Source of the DNA: Streptomyces cupreus
Lineage (GTDB): Bacteria > Actinomycetota > Actinomycetes > Streptomycetales > Streptomycetaceae
NCBI RefSeq assembly: GCF_014257025.1
Contig: NZ_JACMSF010000038.1
Coordinates: forward strand, 1 to 64,000
Direction of reading: 5' to 3'
Length of the DNA stretch: 64,000 nt
Part shown: piece by piece, positions 56,577-64,000 of the stretch
Numbering within the stretch: the first letter of the stretch is position 1
Layout of the letters: each line of letters begins with the position of its first letter
The notes under the pieces: generated by a model
Told to the model about the DNA's origin: nothing
Seen by the model: only the letters and a program-made list of their open reading frames with translations
The model's database searches: none
Translations under genes and position numbers: made by a program

Positions 56577-58016
56577 ATGAGCAGTACTTCCAACACCTCG
56601 ACGCACCACACGTCCACGATCGGCTCCATCGGCGCACCCAGCCGACGCAACACCGAGCTCGCGCTGCTGGTGTTCGCCGTCGTCATCCCGGTCTTCGCCT
56701 ACGCCAACGTGGGTCTGGCGATGAACGACGAGGTGCCCGCAGGCCTGTTGAGCTACGGCCTGGGCCTCGGCCTGCTGGCCGGCGTCGGCCATCTCGCCGT
56801 ACGGAAGTTCGCCCCGTACGCGGACCCGCTGCTGCTGCCGCTGGCCACGCTGCTCAACGGGCTCGGGCTCGTCGCCATCTGGCGGCTGGACCAGTCCAAG
56901 CGCCTCAGCAACTACGCCGAGGCCGCCCCCCGGCAGCTGCTGTACTCGGCGATGGGCGTCGCCCTGCTGGCGATCGTGCTGATCTTCCTCAAGGACCACC
57001 GCGTCCTTCAGCGCTACACGTACATCTCCATGGCCGGTGCGCTGTTCCTGCTGCTCCTCCCGCTCGTGCCCGGACTCGGCGCGGACGTCTACGGGGCCAA
57101 GATCTGGATCAAGATCCCGGGCCTCGGCACGCTCCAGCCGGGCGAGTTCGCGAAGATCGCCCTCGCGGTCTTCTTCGCCGGCTACCTCATGGTCAAGAGA
57201 GACGCCCTGGCCCTGGCCAGCCGCCGCTTCATGGGCCTGTACCTGCCGCGGGGCCGCGACCTCGGGCCGATCCTCGTCGTCTGGGTGATGTCGATCCTCA
57301 TCCTGATCTTCGAGACCGACCTCGGTACATCCCTGCTGTTCTTCGGGATGTTCGTCATCATGCTGTACGTCGCCACCGAGCGGACCAGCTGGATCGTCTT
57401 CGGTCTGCTGATGTCCGCGGTCGGCGCCGTCGGTGTGGCGAGCTTCGAACCGCACATCCAGACCCGTGTGCAGGCCTGGCTCGACCCGATGCGCGAGTAC
57501 ACGCTCAGCCGGGAGGGCGTCCAGGACGGCATCGTCCACTCCGAGCAGGCCATGCAGGCCCTGTGGGCCTTCGGCTCCGGCGGCACCCTCGGCACCGGCC
57601 TCGGACAGGGCAACTCCGACCTGATCGGCTTCGCCGCCAACTCCGACTTCATCCTCGCCACCTTCGGCGAGGAGCTGGGCCTGGCGGGCGTCATGGCGAT
57701 CCTGCTGCTCTACGGCCTGATCATCGAGCGCGGCATCCGCACCTCGCTCGCGGCCCGCGACCCGTTCGGCAAACTGCTGGCGGTCGGCCTGTCCGGCGCC
57801 TTCGGCCTCCAGGTCTTCGTGGTCGCCGGCGGTGTCATGGGCCTCATCCCGCTGACCGGTATGACGCTGCCGTTCGTCGCCTACGGCGGTTCCTCCGTGA
57901 TCGCCAACTGGGCCCTGATCGGCATCCTGCTGCGCATCAGCGACACCGCGCGCCGCCCGGCGCCCGCCCCCGCCCCCAACCCCGACGCCGAGATGACCCA
58001 GGTGGTCCGACCGTGA
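56577..58016 (+). CDS. rodA: SEDS peptidoglycan polymerase RodA
   Basis: 479 residues with about 10-12 membrane segments. SEDS-family motifs include GLVAIWRL, VYGAKIWIKIPGLGTLQPGE (near residue 165-190), FETDLGTSLLFFGMF and the C-terminal VMGLIPLTGMTLPFVAYGGSS. RodA/FtsW glycosyltransferases polymerise lipid II together with a class B penicillin-binding protein, here the next gene, whose GTG overlaps the rodA stop (GTGA). The order beside pbpA and pknB marks it as the RodA-type paralogue. Confidence 0.93.
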   Translation: MSSTSNTSTHHTSTIGSIGAPSRRNTELALLVFAVVIPVFAYANVGLAMNDEVPAGLLSYGLGLGLLAGVGHLAVRKFAPYADPLLLPLATLLNGLGLVAIWRLDQSKRLSNYAEAAPRQLLYSAMGVALLAIVLIFLKDHRVLQRYTYISMAGALFLLLLPLVPGLGADVYGAKIWIKIPGLGTLQPGEFAKIALAVFFAGYLMVKRDALALASRRFMGLYLPRGRDLGPILVVWVMSILILIFETDLGTSLLFFGMFVIMLYVATERTSWIVFGLLMSAVGAVGVASFEPHIQTRVQAWLDPMREYTLSREGVQDGIVHSEQAMQALWAFGSGGTLGTGLGQGNSDLIGFAANSDFILATFGEELGLAGVMAILLLYGLIIERGIRTSLAARDPFGKLLAVGLSGAFGLQVFVVAGGVMGLIPLTGMTLPFVAYGGSSVIANWALIGILLRISDTARRPAPAPAPNPDAEMTQVVRP

Positions 58017-59485
58017 ACAAGCCCCTGCGCCGGATCGCGATCTTCTGTGGACTCCTGATCCTCGCCCTGCTCATCCGCGACAACTACCTGCAGTACGTCA
58101 AGGCCGACGACCTGGCGGACGACACCGAGAACCGCCGCGTCAACATCGAGCGCTACTCCACCCCGCGCGGCAACATCATCGTCGACGGCAAGGCCATCAC
58201 CGGCTCCGTGGAGTCCAAGAGCGGCGACTACAAGTACAAGCGCACCTGGACCAACGGCCCCATGTGGGCGCCGGTCACCGGCTACTCCTCGCAGGCCTTC
58301 GGCGCCAACCAGCTGGAGAAGCTGGAGGACGGCATCCTCACCGGCACCGACGACCGGCTCTTCTTCCGCAACACGCTCGACATGATCACGGGCAAGGAGC
58401 AGGAGGGCGGCAGCGTCGTCACCACCCTCAACGGCGCCGCGCAGAAGGCCGCCTACGAGGGGCTCGGCGACAAGAAGGGCGCCGTTGCCGCGATCGACCC
58501 GGCCACCGGCAAGATCCTGGCGCTGGTCTCCACCCCGTCGTACGACCCGTCGAAGTTCGCCGGGAACTCCGACAAGGACGCGGAGGCCTGGAACGCCGTA
58601 CAGAAGAAGAACAACCCCGACGACCCGATGCTGAACCGGGCGCTGCGCGAGGTCTACCCGCCGGGCTCCACCTTCAAGGTGGTCACCGCGGCCGCCGCCC
58701 TGGAGAACGGCGAGGTCTCGGGGATCGACGACGCCACCAAGACGCCGGACCCGTACCAGCTGCCAGAGACCACCGGTGACCCCCTCACCAACCAGCACGG
58801 TGAGTGCGAGAACGCCACCCTGAAGTACGCGCTCATGGTGTCCTGCAACACCGTCTTCGCGAAGATGGCCGACAACGTCGGCAACGAGAAGATGATCGAG
58901 CAGGCGGAGAAGTTCGGCTTCAACAACCCGGAGCTGGACACCCCGGTCCGCGCCGCGGAGAGCATCTACCCCGAGGACAACGCTCCGCAGAACGCCATGG
59001 ACGGCATCGGCCAGGCCTCCAACCGGGCCACCCCGCTGCAGATGGCCATGGTCGCCTCGGCCATCGCCAACGACGGCAAGCTGATGAAGCCGTACATGGT
59101 CGACCAGCTCACCTCGAACCTCGACCCCATCGCGACGACCGATCCAGAGGAGCTGTCCCAGGCGGTCTCCGCGGAGACCGCGCAGAAGCTCCAGGAAATG
59201 ATGGAGGCCGTGGTCAACGACCCGCAGGGCACCGGCTCCAGCGCGAGGATCGACGGGGCCACGGTCGGCGGCAAGACCGGTACCGCCCAGCACGGCCTGA
59301 ACAACAGCGAGAAGCCGTACGCCTGGTTCATCTCCTACGCCAAGCTGTCCGACGGAAGCTCGCCGGTGGCCGTGGCCGTGGTCGTCGAGGACGGCGCCGC
59401 GAACCGTGACGACATCTCCGGTGGCGGTCTCGCCGGCCCGATCGCAAGGGACGTGATGAAGGCAGTCATCGACAGCAAGAAGTGA
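58013..59485 (+). CDS. pbpA: Class B penicillin-binding protein PbpA
   Basis: 490 residues from GTG 58013. A membrane anchor (residues 7-22) is followed by the PBP dimer domain and the transpeptidase domain with all three active-site motifs: PPGSTFKVV (SxxK), VSCNTV (SxN) and GGKTGTAQ (KTG). It cross-links peptidoglycan as partner of the SEDS polymerase encoded immediately upstream. Translational coupling with rodA supports complex formation. Confidence 0.94.
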   Translation: MNKPLRRIAIFCGLLILALLIRDNYLQYVKADDLADDTENRRVNIERYSTPRGNIIVDGKAITGSVESKSGDYKYKRTWTNGPMWAPVTGYSSQAFGANQLEKLEDGILTGTDDRLFFRNTLDMITGKEQEGGSVVTTLNGAAQKAAYEGLGDKKGAVAAIDPATGKILALVSTPSYDPSKFAGNSDKDAEAWNAVQKKNNPDDPMLNRALREVYPPGSTFKVVTAAAALENGEVSGIDDATKTPDPYQLPETTGDPLTNQHGECENATLKYALMVSCNTVFAKMADNVGNEKMIEQAEKFGFNNPELDTPVRAAESIYPEDNAPQNAMDGIGQASNRATPLQMAMVASAIANDGKLMKPYMVDQLTSNLDPIATTDPEELSQAVSAETAQKLQEMMEAVVNDPQGTGSSARIDGATVGGKTGTAQHGLNNSEKPYAWFISYAKLSDGSSPVAVAVVVEDGAANRDDISGGGLAGPIARDVMKAVIDSKK

Positions 59486-59520
59486 CCCCGCTCACGCCAC
59501 CTTCACATCGGTGCACGTTG

Positions 59521-59539
59521 CGATACCGGTCCTGTATCG
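59521..59539. promoter_or_regulatory. Inverted repeat upstream of pknB
   Basis: CGATAC-CGGTCCT-GTATCG, six-base arms around seven bases, in the 171-bp gap between pbpA and pknB. It may be an operator or weak terminator; nothing else in the gap is recognised. Confidence 0.4.
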
Positions 59540-59656
59540 GGTGACGGGCTTGGCCAGGTCACATAGAGCGAGCCGGGTACGGTAGGCCCGGACGGCAGCC
59601 TCCGAGCCGTACGAGCGTGCGGGTCGGGACCGACGGAGAGGGCTGGTAGGTAGCTT

Positions 59657-61660
59657 ATGGAAGAGCCGCGTCGCCTCGGCGGCCGGTACGAGCTGGGCCA
59701 GGTGCTCGGCCGTGGTGGCATGGCGGAGGTCTACCTCGCGCATGACCAGCGCCTCGGCCGCACCGTGGCGGTGAAGACGCTGCGCGCGGATCTCGCGCGC
59801 GACCCGTCCTTCCAGGCCCGCTTCCGCCGGGAGGCCCAGTCGGCCGCCTCGCTCAACCACCCCGCGATCGTGGCGGTCTACGACACGGGCGAGGACTACA
59901 TCGACAACGTGTCGATCCCGTACATCGTCATGGAGTACGTCGACGGTTCCACCCTGCGTGAGCTTCTGCACAGCGGCCGCAAGCTGCTGCCGGAGCGCGC
60001 GATGGAGATGACCATCGGCATCCTCCAGGGCCTGGAGTACGCCCACCGCAACGGCATCGTGCACCGCGACATCAAGCCGGCGAACGTCATGCTGACGCGC
60101 AACGGCCAGGTCAAGGTGATGGACTTCGGTATCGCCCGTGCGATGGGCGACTCCGGGATGACGATGACGCAGACCGCGGCGGTCATCGGCACCGCTCAGT
60201 ACCTGTCGCCGGAGCAGGCCAAGGGCGAGCAGGTGGACGCGCGGTCCGACCTGTACTCGACCGGCTGTCTGCTGTACGAGCTGCTGACGGTACGGCCGCC
60301 CTTCGTGGGCGATTCCCCGGTGGCGGTGGCCTACCAGCACGTCCGTGAGGAGGCCCAGCCTCCGTCGGTCTTCGATCCCGAGATCACGCCCGAGATGGAC
60401 TCCATCGTCCTGAAGGCGCTGGTCAAGGACCCGAACTATCGCTACCAGTCCGCCGACGAGATGCGGGCCGACATCGAGGCCTGCCTCGACGGCCAGCCGG
60501 TCGCGGCCACGGCGGCGATGGGCTCGGTCGGCTACGGCGGCTACCCCGACGACCAGCCGACGACGGCCCTGCGCTCCACGGACGCCGGCGCGACGTCGAT
60601 GCTGCCGCCGATGAACCCGGACGACGGGGGCTTCGGCTACGACGACCGTCCGGACCGGCGCCGCCAGAAGAAGTCCAACACCTCCACAATTCTGTTGGTC
60701 GTGGCCGCGGTGCTGGTGCTGGTCGGCGCGATCCTGATCGGCAAGTGGATCTTCAGCGGGAACGGGGTGGCCAACACCTCGACGACCGCACCGGACGTCG
60801 TGGGCCTCACACTCGCCCAGGCCGAAGAGCGGGCCGGGAACGCCGAAGTGAAACTGGATCCGACGGAGAAGCCCTGCGAGAACCAGACGAAGGGCAAGAT
60901 CTGCTCGCAGACGCCGACCGGTGGCACGACGGTGGACAAGAACTCGACCATCGAGGTGGTCGTGTCGACCGGTGCGCCGAAGGTGGCGGTGCCGAGTGTC
61001 CTCGGTGATGACTTCGAGGACGCCAAGGCGACGCTGGAGGGCGACAAGTACGAGTTCGTCGTCAAGAAGGTCGAGGAGGTGTCGTCGGAGCCGGAGGGCA
61101 CCGTCACGGCACAGGACCCCGAACTCGGCGAGGAGGTCGAGAAGGGCTCCACGATCACCCTCACCGTGGCCAAGGCGCAGGAGCAGTCGACGGTGCCGGA
61201 CGTCGTCGGCTCGACCTGCGACGAGGCCAAGGCGCGGATGACGGAGAACGACCTGGTGGGCGAGTGCACCGAGGTCGACACCCAGGACCCGAACCAGGTG
61301 GGCAAGGTCATCGCGACCACGCCGTCGCCGGGCGAGCAGGCCGACCCCGGCTCCAAGGTCAACATCCAGATCGGCAAGCAGGCGAACGCCCAGGTGCAGG
61401 TCCCGCCGATCCAGGGCCAGAAGCTGAAGGACGCCAAGAAGATGATCGAGGACGCGGGCCTCGTTGTGGGCAGCATCACGGGCTCCGACGACGACAACGC
61501 CACGGTCTTCACCTCGGACCCGGCCCCGGGCTCCACCGTCAACAAGGGCCAGACGGTCAACATCACCGCCTTCGACAGCGGCGAGAGCGGGGACGGCGGC
61601 AACGGCAACGGAGGAATCTTCGGCGGAGTGACGGGAACGTCATTCCGCACGGAGGACTGA
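59657..61660 (+). CDS. pknB: Ser/Thr protein kinase PknB with four PASTA domains
   Basis: 667 residues. The kinase domain covers about 10-275: glycine loop LGRGGMAEVY, Lys40 in VAVKTL, catalytic Asp138 in HRDIKPANV, MDFGIAR, and the Thr-rich activation loop MTMTQTAAVIGT. A juxtamembrane linker, membrane segment (about 343-363) and four external PASTA repeats follow (PDVVGLTLAQAEERAG, PSVLGDDFEDAKATLEG, PDVVGSTCDEAKARM, PPIQGQKLKDAKKMIED). PASTA domains bind muropeptides or lipid II. It phosphorylates division and wall-synthesis proteins recognised by the FHA proteins of the same region. Confidence 0.96.
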   Translation: MEEPRRLGGRYELGQVLGRGGMAEVYLAHDQRLGRTVAVKTLRADLARDPSFQARFRREAQSAASLNHPAIVAVYDTGEDYIDNVSIPYIVMEYVDGSTLRELLHSGRKLLPERAMEMTIGILQGLEYAHRNGIVHRDIKPANVMLTRNGQVKVMDFGIARAMGDSGMTMTQTAAVIGTAQYLSPEQAKGEQVDARSDLYSTGCLLYELLTVRPPFVGDSPVAVAYQHVREEAQPPSVFDPEITPEMDSIVLKALVKDPNYRYQSADEMRADIEACLDGQPVAATAAMGSVGYGGYPDDQPTTALRSTDAGATSMLPPMNPDDGGFGYDDRPDRRRQKKSNTSTILLVVAAVLVLVGAILIGKWIFSGNGVANTSTTAPDVVGLTLAQAEERAGNAEVKLDPTEKPCENQTKGKICSQTPTGGTTVDKNSTIEVVVSTGAPKVAVPSVLGDDFEDAKATLEGDKYEFVVKKVEEVSSEPEGTVTAQDPELGEEVEKGSTITLTVAKAQEQSTVPDVVGSTCDEAKARMTENDLVGECTEVDTQDPNQVGKVIATTPSPGEQADPGSKVNIQIGKQANAQVQVPPIQGQKLKDAKKMIEDAGLVVGSITGSDDDNATVFTSDPAPGSTVNKGQTVNITAFDSGESGDGGNGNGGIFGGVTGTSFRTED

Positions 61661-61680
61661 CCCCTCCTCAGGCGAGACAA

Positions 61681-61716
61681 ACGGCCCCGGCTCCTCTCGA
61701 GAGGAGCCGGGGCCGT
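61681..61716. terminator. Bidirectional terminator between pknB and sortase genes
   Basis: A perfect 36-bp palindrome: ACGGCCCCGGCTCCTCTC followed directly by its reverse complement. It lies 20 bases after the pknB stop and 16 bases after the convergent sortase stop. Confidence 0.92.
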
Positions 61717-61732
61717 CGTATGCAAAGACCCG

Positions 61733-62470
61733 TCAGCGCAGTTCCTTCGGCGGGGTTCGGTATTCGTCCACCTTCTCCACCCGCTCCAGCTCGCCCCACA
61801 CGATGTACCGGTACCGGCTCGTGTACACCGGGGTGCAGGTCGTCAGGGTGATGTAGTGGCCCGCCTTTTGCCTGCCCGATTCCTTCGGGACCGCGCCCAG
61901 GACGTTGACGTTGTACTTCGAGGTTTCCGGGAGGGCGGCGTAGACCTTGTAGACGTACCAGTTGTTCTTCGTCTCGAAGACGATCGGGTCGCCCTTCTCC
62001 AGCTTGTCGATGTTGTGGAACTTCGCGCCGTGGCCGTCGCGGTGGGCGGCGAGGGAGAAGTTGCCCTTCTTGCCGGAGGTCGGCAGGGTCGCCTTGACCG
62101 GGTCGGTGTAGTAGCCGGCGACGCCGTCGTTGAGGATCTCCGACGTCGTGCCCTTCTCGACCAGGATCGCGCCCCCGGTCATCGCGGGGACGTGCAGGAA
62201 GCCGATGCCGTTCTTCGAGCCGAACGCCACCGGGTCGTCGCCCTCCTGGGCCCAGCTGTCGCGGACCCTGTCGCCCTGCTGATCCGCCTTGCGGTCCGCG
62301 ATGACGTTCGTCCACCACAGGGAGTAGACGACGAACAGACCCAGCACCAGGCCCGCCGTGATGAGGAGTTCTCCGAAGACGCTGATCGTCGCCGCGATAC
62401 GGCCGGTGCCCCGGCGGCGCGGGGAGGCGGGGGTGCCCGTCAGCTCTTGCTGCTCGGTGGTGGCTGCCAC
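61733..62470 (-). CDS. Class E sortase
   Basis: 245 residues. One N-terminal membrane segment (about 28-50) with a short cytoplasmic tail, then the sortase barrel: His in SLAAHRDGHG, catalytic Cys in TLTTCTPVYT and Arg in SRYRYIVWG. Class E sortases of high-GC actinobacteria anchor LAXTG-type proteins, in Streptomyces including chaplins needed for aerial growth. It lies 13 bases after the second sortase gene, on the same strand; the pair matches the srtE1/srtE2 arrangement, but I cannot say which is which. Confidence 0.93.
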   Translation of the reverse strand: MAATTEQQELTGTPASPRRRGTGRIAATISVFGELLITAGLVLGLFVVYSLWWTNVIADRKADQQGDRVRDSWAQEGDDPVAFGSKNGIGFLHVPAMTGGAILVEKGTTSEILNDGVAGYYTDPVKATLPTSGKKGNFSLAAHRDGHGAKFHNIDKLEKGDPIVFETKNNWYVYKVYAALPETSKYNVNVLGAVPKESGRQKAGHYITLTTCTPVYTSRYRYIVWGELERVEKVDEYRTPPKELR

Positions 62471-62483
62471 TGTTCATCTGCCC

Positions 62484-63515
62484 TTACTGGACGAGCGCAT
62501 CCGGCTTGCCCTTGCTGCGCGGCCGTTCCTCGACCATCTTGCCCCAGACGATCAGCCGATACTTGCTGGTGAACTCCGGCGTGCAGGTCGTGAGGGTGAT
62601 GTAGCGGCCCGGCCCGGTGAACCCCGAGTCCTTCGGTACGGGGTCCAGCACGCTCACATTGCTGGGCGGCGTCACCGGCAGGATCGACGCCATCTTGTAG
62701 ACGTAGTAGTCGTCCTGCGTCTCCACGACGATCGGATCGCCCGGCTCAAGCTTGTTGATGTAGCGGAACGGCTCCCCGTGCGTGTTGCGATGCCCCGCCA
62801 GACCGAAGTTCCCCGCCTTCGCGTCCGGCATCGCCGTCTTCAAATCGCCCTCGCCGTAATGCCCGACCATCCCCCGGTCCAGCACCTTCTTGTTGCTGAT
62901 GCCCTCGGCGATGGGGACCACGACATCCAGCTTCGGGATGTGCAGGATGGCGAAACCCTGTCCGGGCTCGAAGGTTCCGGGGTTGCGCTTGCCGCTCTCC
63001 CAGTCCTCCTGGAGGTTGTTCCTCTCCTTGTCCGCCTGCGCATGCGCCCGCACGTTCGTCCACCACAACTGGTAGCTGACGAACAGCAGCATCAGCACAC
63101 CGGTCGTGATGAACACCTCGCCGATCGCCCGGCTGGCCAGCACTCCCGGACTCGGCTTCCGCGCCCGCGCCTGCCGACGCGCCTCCACCCGCGACAAAGG
63201 CCTGCCGTCGGGCTCCGGAGCCTCCGGAGCCGGCTGAGGAGCGCCCCCATGGCGCCCACGACGCCGCTTGGCGGCCTTCCTGCGGGCCGCACGGCCCCCG
63301 ACCGGGGTTCCGGTGGTGGAAGCGGCGGACGAGCCTCCAGAAGCGGACAGGGACTCGCCCGCTATTCGCAGCGCCACCGTCTCCTCATCGGGAGGCGGCA
63401 GCCACGGCTCAGCCGCACCGGCGCTGTCGTACCACTCCCCGAGCGCACCGGAACCCTCGTACGGCTGCTCCCCGTACGAGGCACCGGACTCGCGCTCGGG
63501 GCGCAGTTGGGTCAC
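62484..63515 (-). CDS. Class E sortase with long N-terminal extension
   Basis: 343 residues from GTG 63515. A 130-residue cytoplasmic extension rich in Pro, Ala and Arg precedes the membrane segment (about 140-160). The sortase domain has His in GLAGHRNTHG, Cys in TLTTCTPEFT and Arg in SKYRLIVWG. It overlaps the stop of the pabA-type gene (GTGA) and is followed by the second sortase, so the three are co-transcribed. Function as for the neighbour: covalent anchoring of surface proteins. Confidence 0.92.
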   Translation of the reverse strand: MTQLRPERESGASYGEQPYEGSGALGEWYDSAGAAEPWLPPPDEETVALRIAGESLSASGGSSAASTTGTPVGGRAARRKAAKRRRGRHGGAPQPAPEAPEPDGRPLSRVEARRQARARKPSPGVLASRAIGEVFITTGVLMLLFVSYQLWWTNVRAHAQADKERNNLQEDWESGKRNPGTFEPGQGFAILHIPKLDVVVPIAEGISNKKVLDRGMVGHYGEGDLKTAMPDAKAGNFGLAGHRNTHGEPFRYINKLEPGDPIVVETQDDYYVYKMASILPVTPPSNVSVLDPVPKDSGFTGPGRYITLTTCTPEFTSKYRLIVWGKMVEERPRSKGKPDALVQ

Positions 63516-64000
63516 GCCGTGGCCCTGCCCACCACCGGGGCGAGCCCCGCCGACCTCGCCACGGCACCCTGGTCGCCGCACTCCACCAGCCAGTTCGCCA
63601 GCATCCGGTGACCGTGTTCGGTGAGCACCGACTCGGGGTGGAACTGCACGCCCTCGACCGGGAGTTCACGGTGGCGCAGGCCCATGATGATGCCGTCGTG
63701 GGTGCGCGCTGTGACCTCCAGCGCGCCCGGCACGGTGGCCGGCTCGGCGGCCAGCGAGTGGTACCGGGTGGCGGTGAAGGGGGAGGGCAGGCCCGCGAAG
63801 ACGCCCTTGCCCCCGTGCTCGACGAGCGAGGTCTTCCCGTGCAGCAGCTCCGGCGCCCGGTCCACGACACCGCCGTACGCCACCTGCATCGACTGCATGC
63901 CCAGGCAGACGCCGAAGACGGGGACACCGGTGGCCGCGCAGTGGCGGACCATCTCGATGCAGACGCCCGCCTCTTCCGGCGTGCCGGGGCCCGGCGACAG
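63512..64000 (-). CDS. pabA: Glutamine amidotransferase PabA/TrpG type, 5' end outside window
   Basis: The last 162 residues of a class I glutamine amidotransferase. The visible part starts in the LSPGPGTPEEAG motif, has nucleophile GVCLGMQSMQVAYGG and ends with GVQFHPESVLTEHG and a short tail. It supplies ammonia for 4-amino-4-deoxychorismate (folate) or anthranilate synthesis. In Streptomyces this gene sits beside the pknB and sortase genes. It is distinct from the fused TrpE-TrpG of the cluster. Its stop overlaps the sortase start. Confidence 0.9.
   Translation of the reverse strand: MSPGPGTPEEAGVCIEMVRHCAATGVPVFGVCLGMQSMQVAYGGVVDRAPELLHGKTSLVEHGGKGVFAGLPSPFTATRYHSLAAEPATVPGALEVTARTHDGIIMGLRHRELPVEGVQFHPESVLTEHGHRMLANWLVECGDQGAVARSAGLAPVVGRATA

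Overview
The window is high-GC actinobacterial chromosome, almost certainly Streptomyces, from the origin-proximal core. The evidence is the gene order fhaA-fhaB-pstP-rodA-pbpA-pknB beside a tRNA-Leu, two class E sortases and a pabA-type gene, a bkd operon, a bacterial proteasome activator, an exact ParB site (parS), and abundant ATGA/GTGA start-stop overlaps.

Layout. 1-22.5 kb is housekeeping: proteasome activator, quinone oxidoreductase, DrrAB-like exporter, K+ channel, molybdenum cofactor genes, branched-chain keto acid dehydrogenase with its Lrp regulator, a TetR/3-hydroxyacyl-CoA dehydrogenase/PaaN group with shared operators, an rRNA/tRNA methyltransferase, an HTTM/DUF5819 membrane pair, an acyl-CoA dehydrogenase with a KstR-type box, rhodanese, J-domain and DUF2252 proteins. 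22.5-52.8 kb is an accessory biosynthetic cluster. 52.9-64 kb returns to the core: tRNA-Leu, FHA/phosphatase/SEDS/PBP/Ser-Thr kinase operon, sortases, pabA (cut by the window edge).

The cluster appears to make a small arylamine-derived metabolite without any modular megasynthase. A class II DAHP synthase and a fused TrpE-TrpG enzyme supply anthranilate (or ADIC). An AMP ligase and a small carrier protein would tether it, and a salicylyl-CoA-5-hydroxylase-like flavoenzyme could hydroxylate the tethered ring. A CreE/CreD-type pair would make nitrous acid from aspartate. A second AMP ligase/carrier protein pair, a transglutaminase-fold protein with an intact Cys-His-Asp triad, a free-standing thioester reductase, an alpha/beta hydrolase, a PPTase and an MMPL exporter complete it. 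My reading is nitrite-dependent diazotisation or nitrosation of a carrier-bound arylamine combined with transglutaminase-type amide formation and reductive release. I cannot name the product.

Regulation can be partly read from DNA. A butyrolactone receptor (ScbR/ArpA type) and an AfsA-type synthase diverge around an ARE-like site. A 17-base identical site lies at the promoter of an AraC-68aa-SARP operon. Two promoters in the cluster carry heptamer repeats at 11-bp spacing, the SARP pattern. A 34-bp tandem repeat array of about 15 units separates the monooxygenase from the trpEG-type gene. No search or alignment was run; family assignments rest on motifs read by eye.
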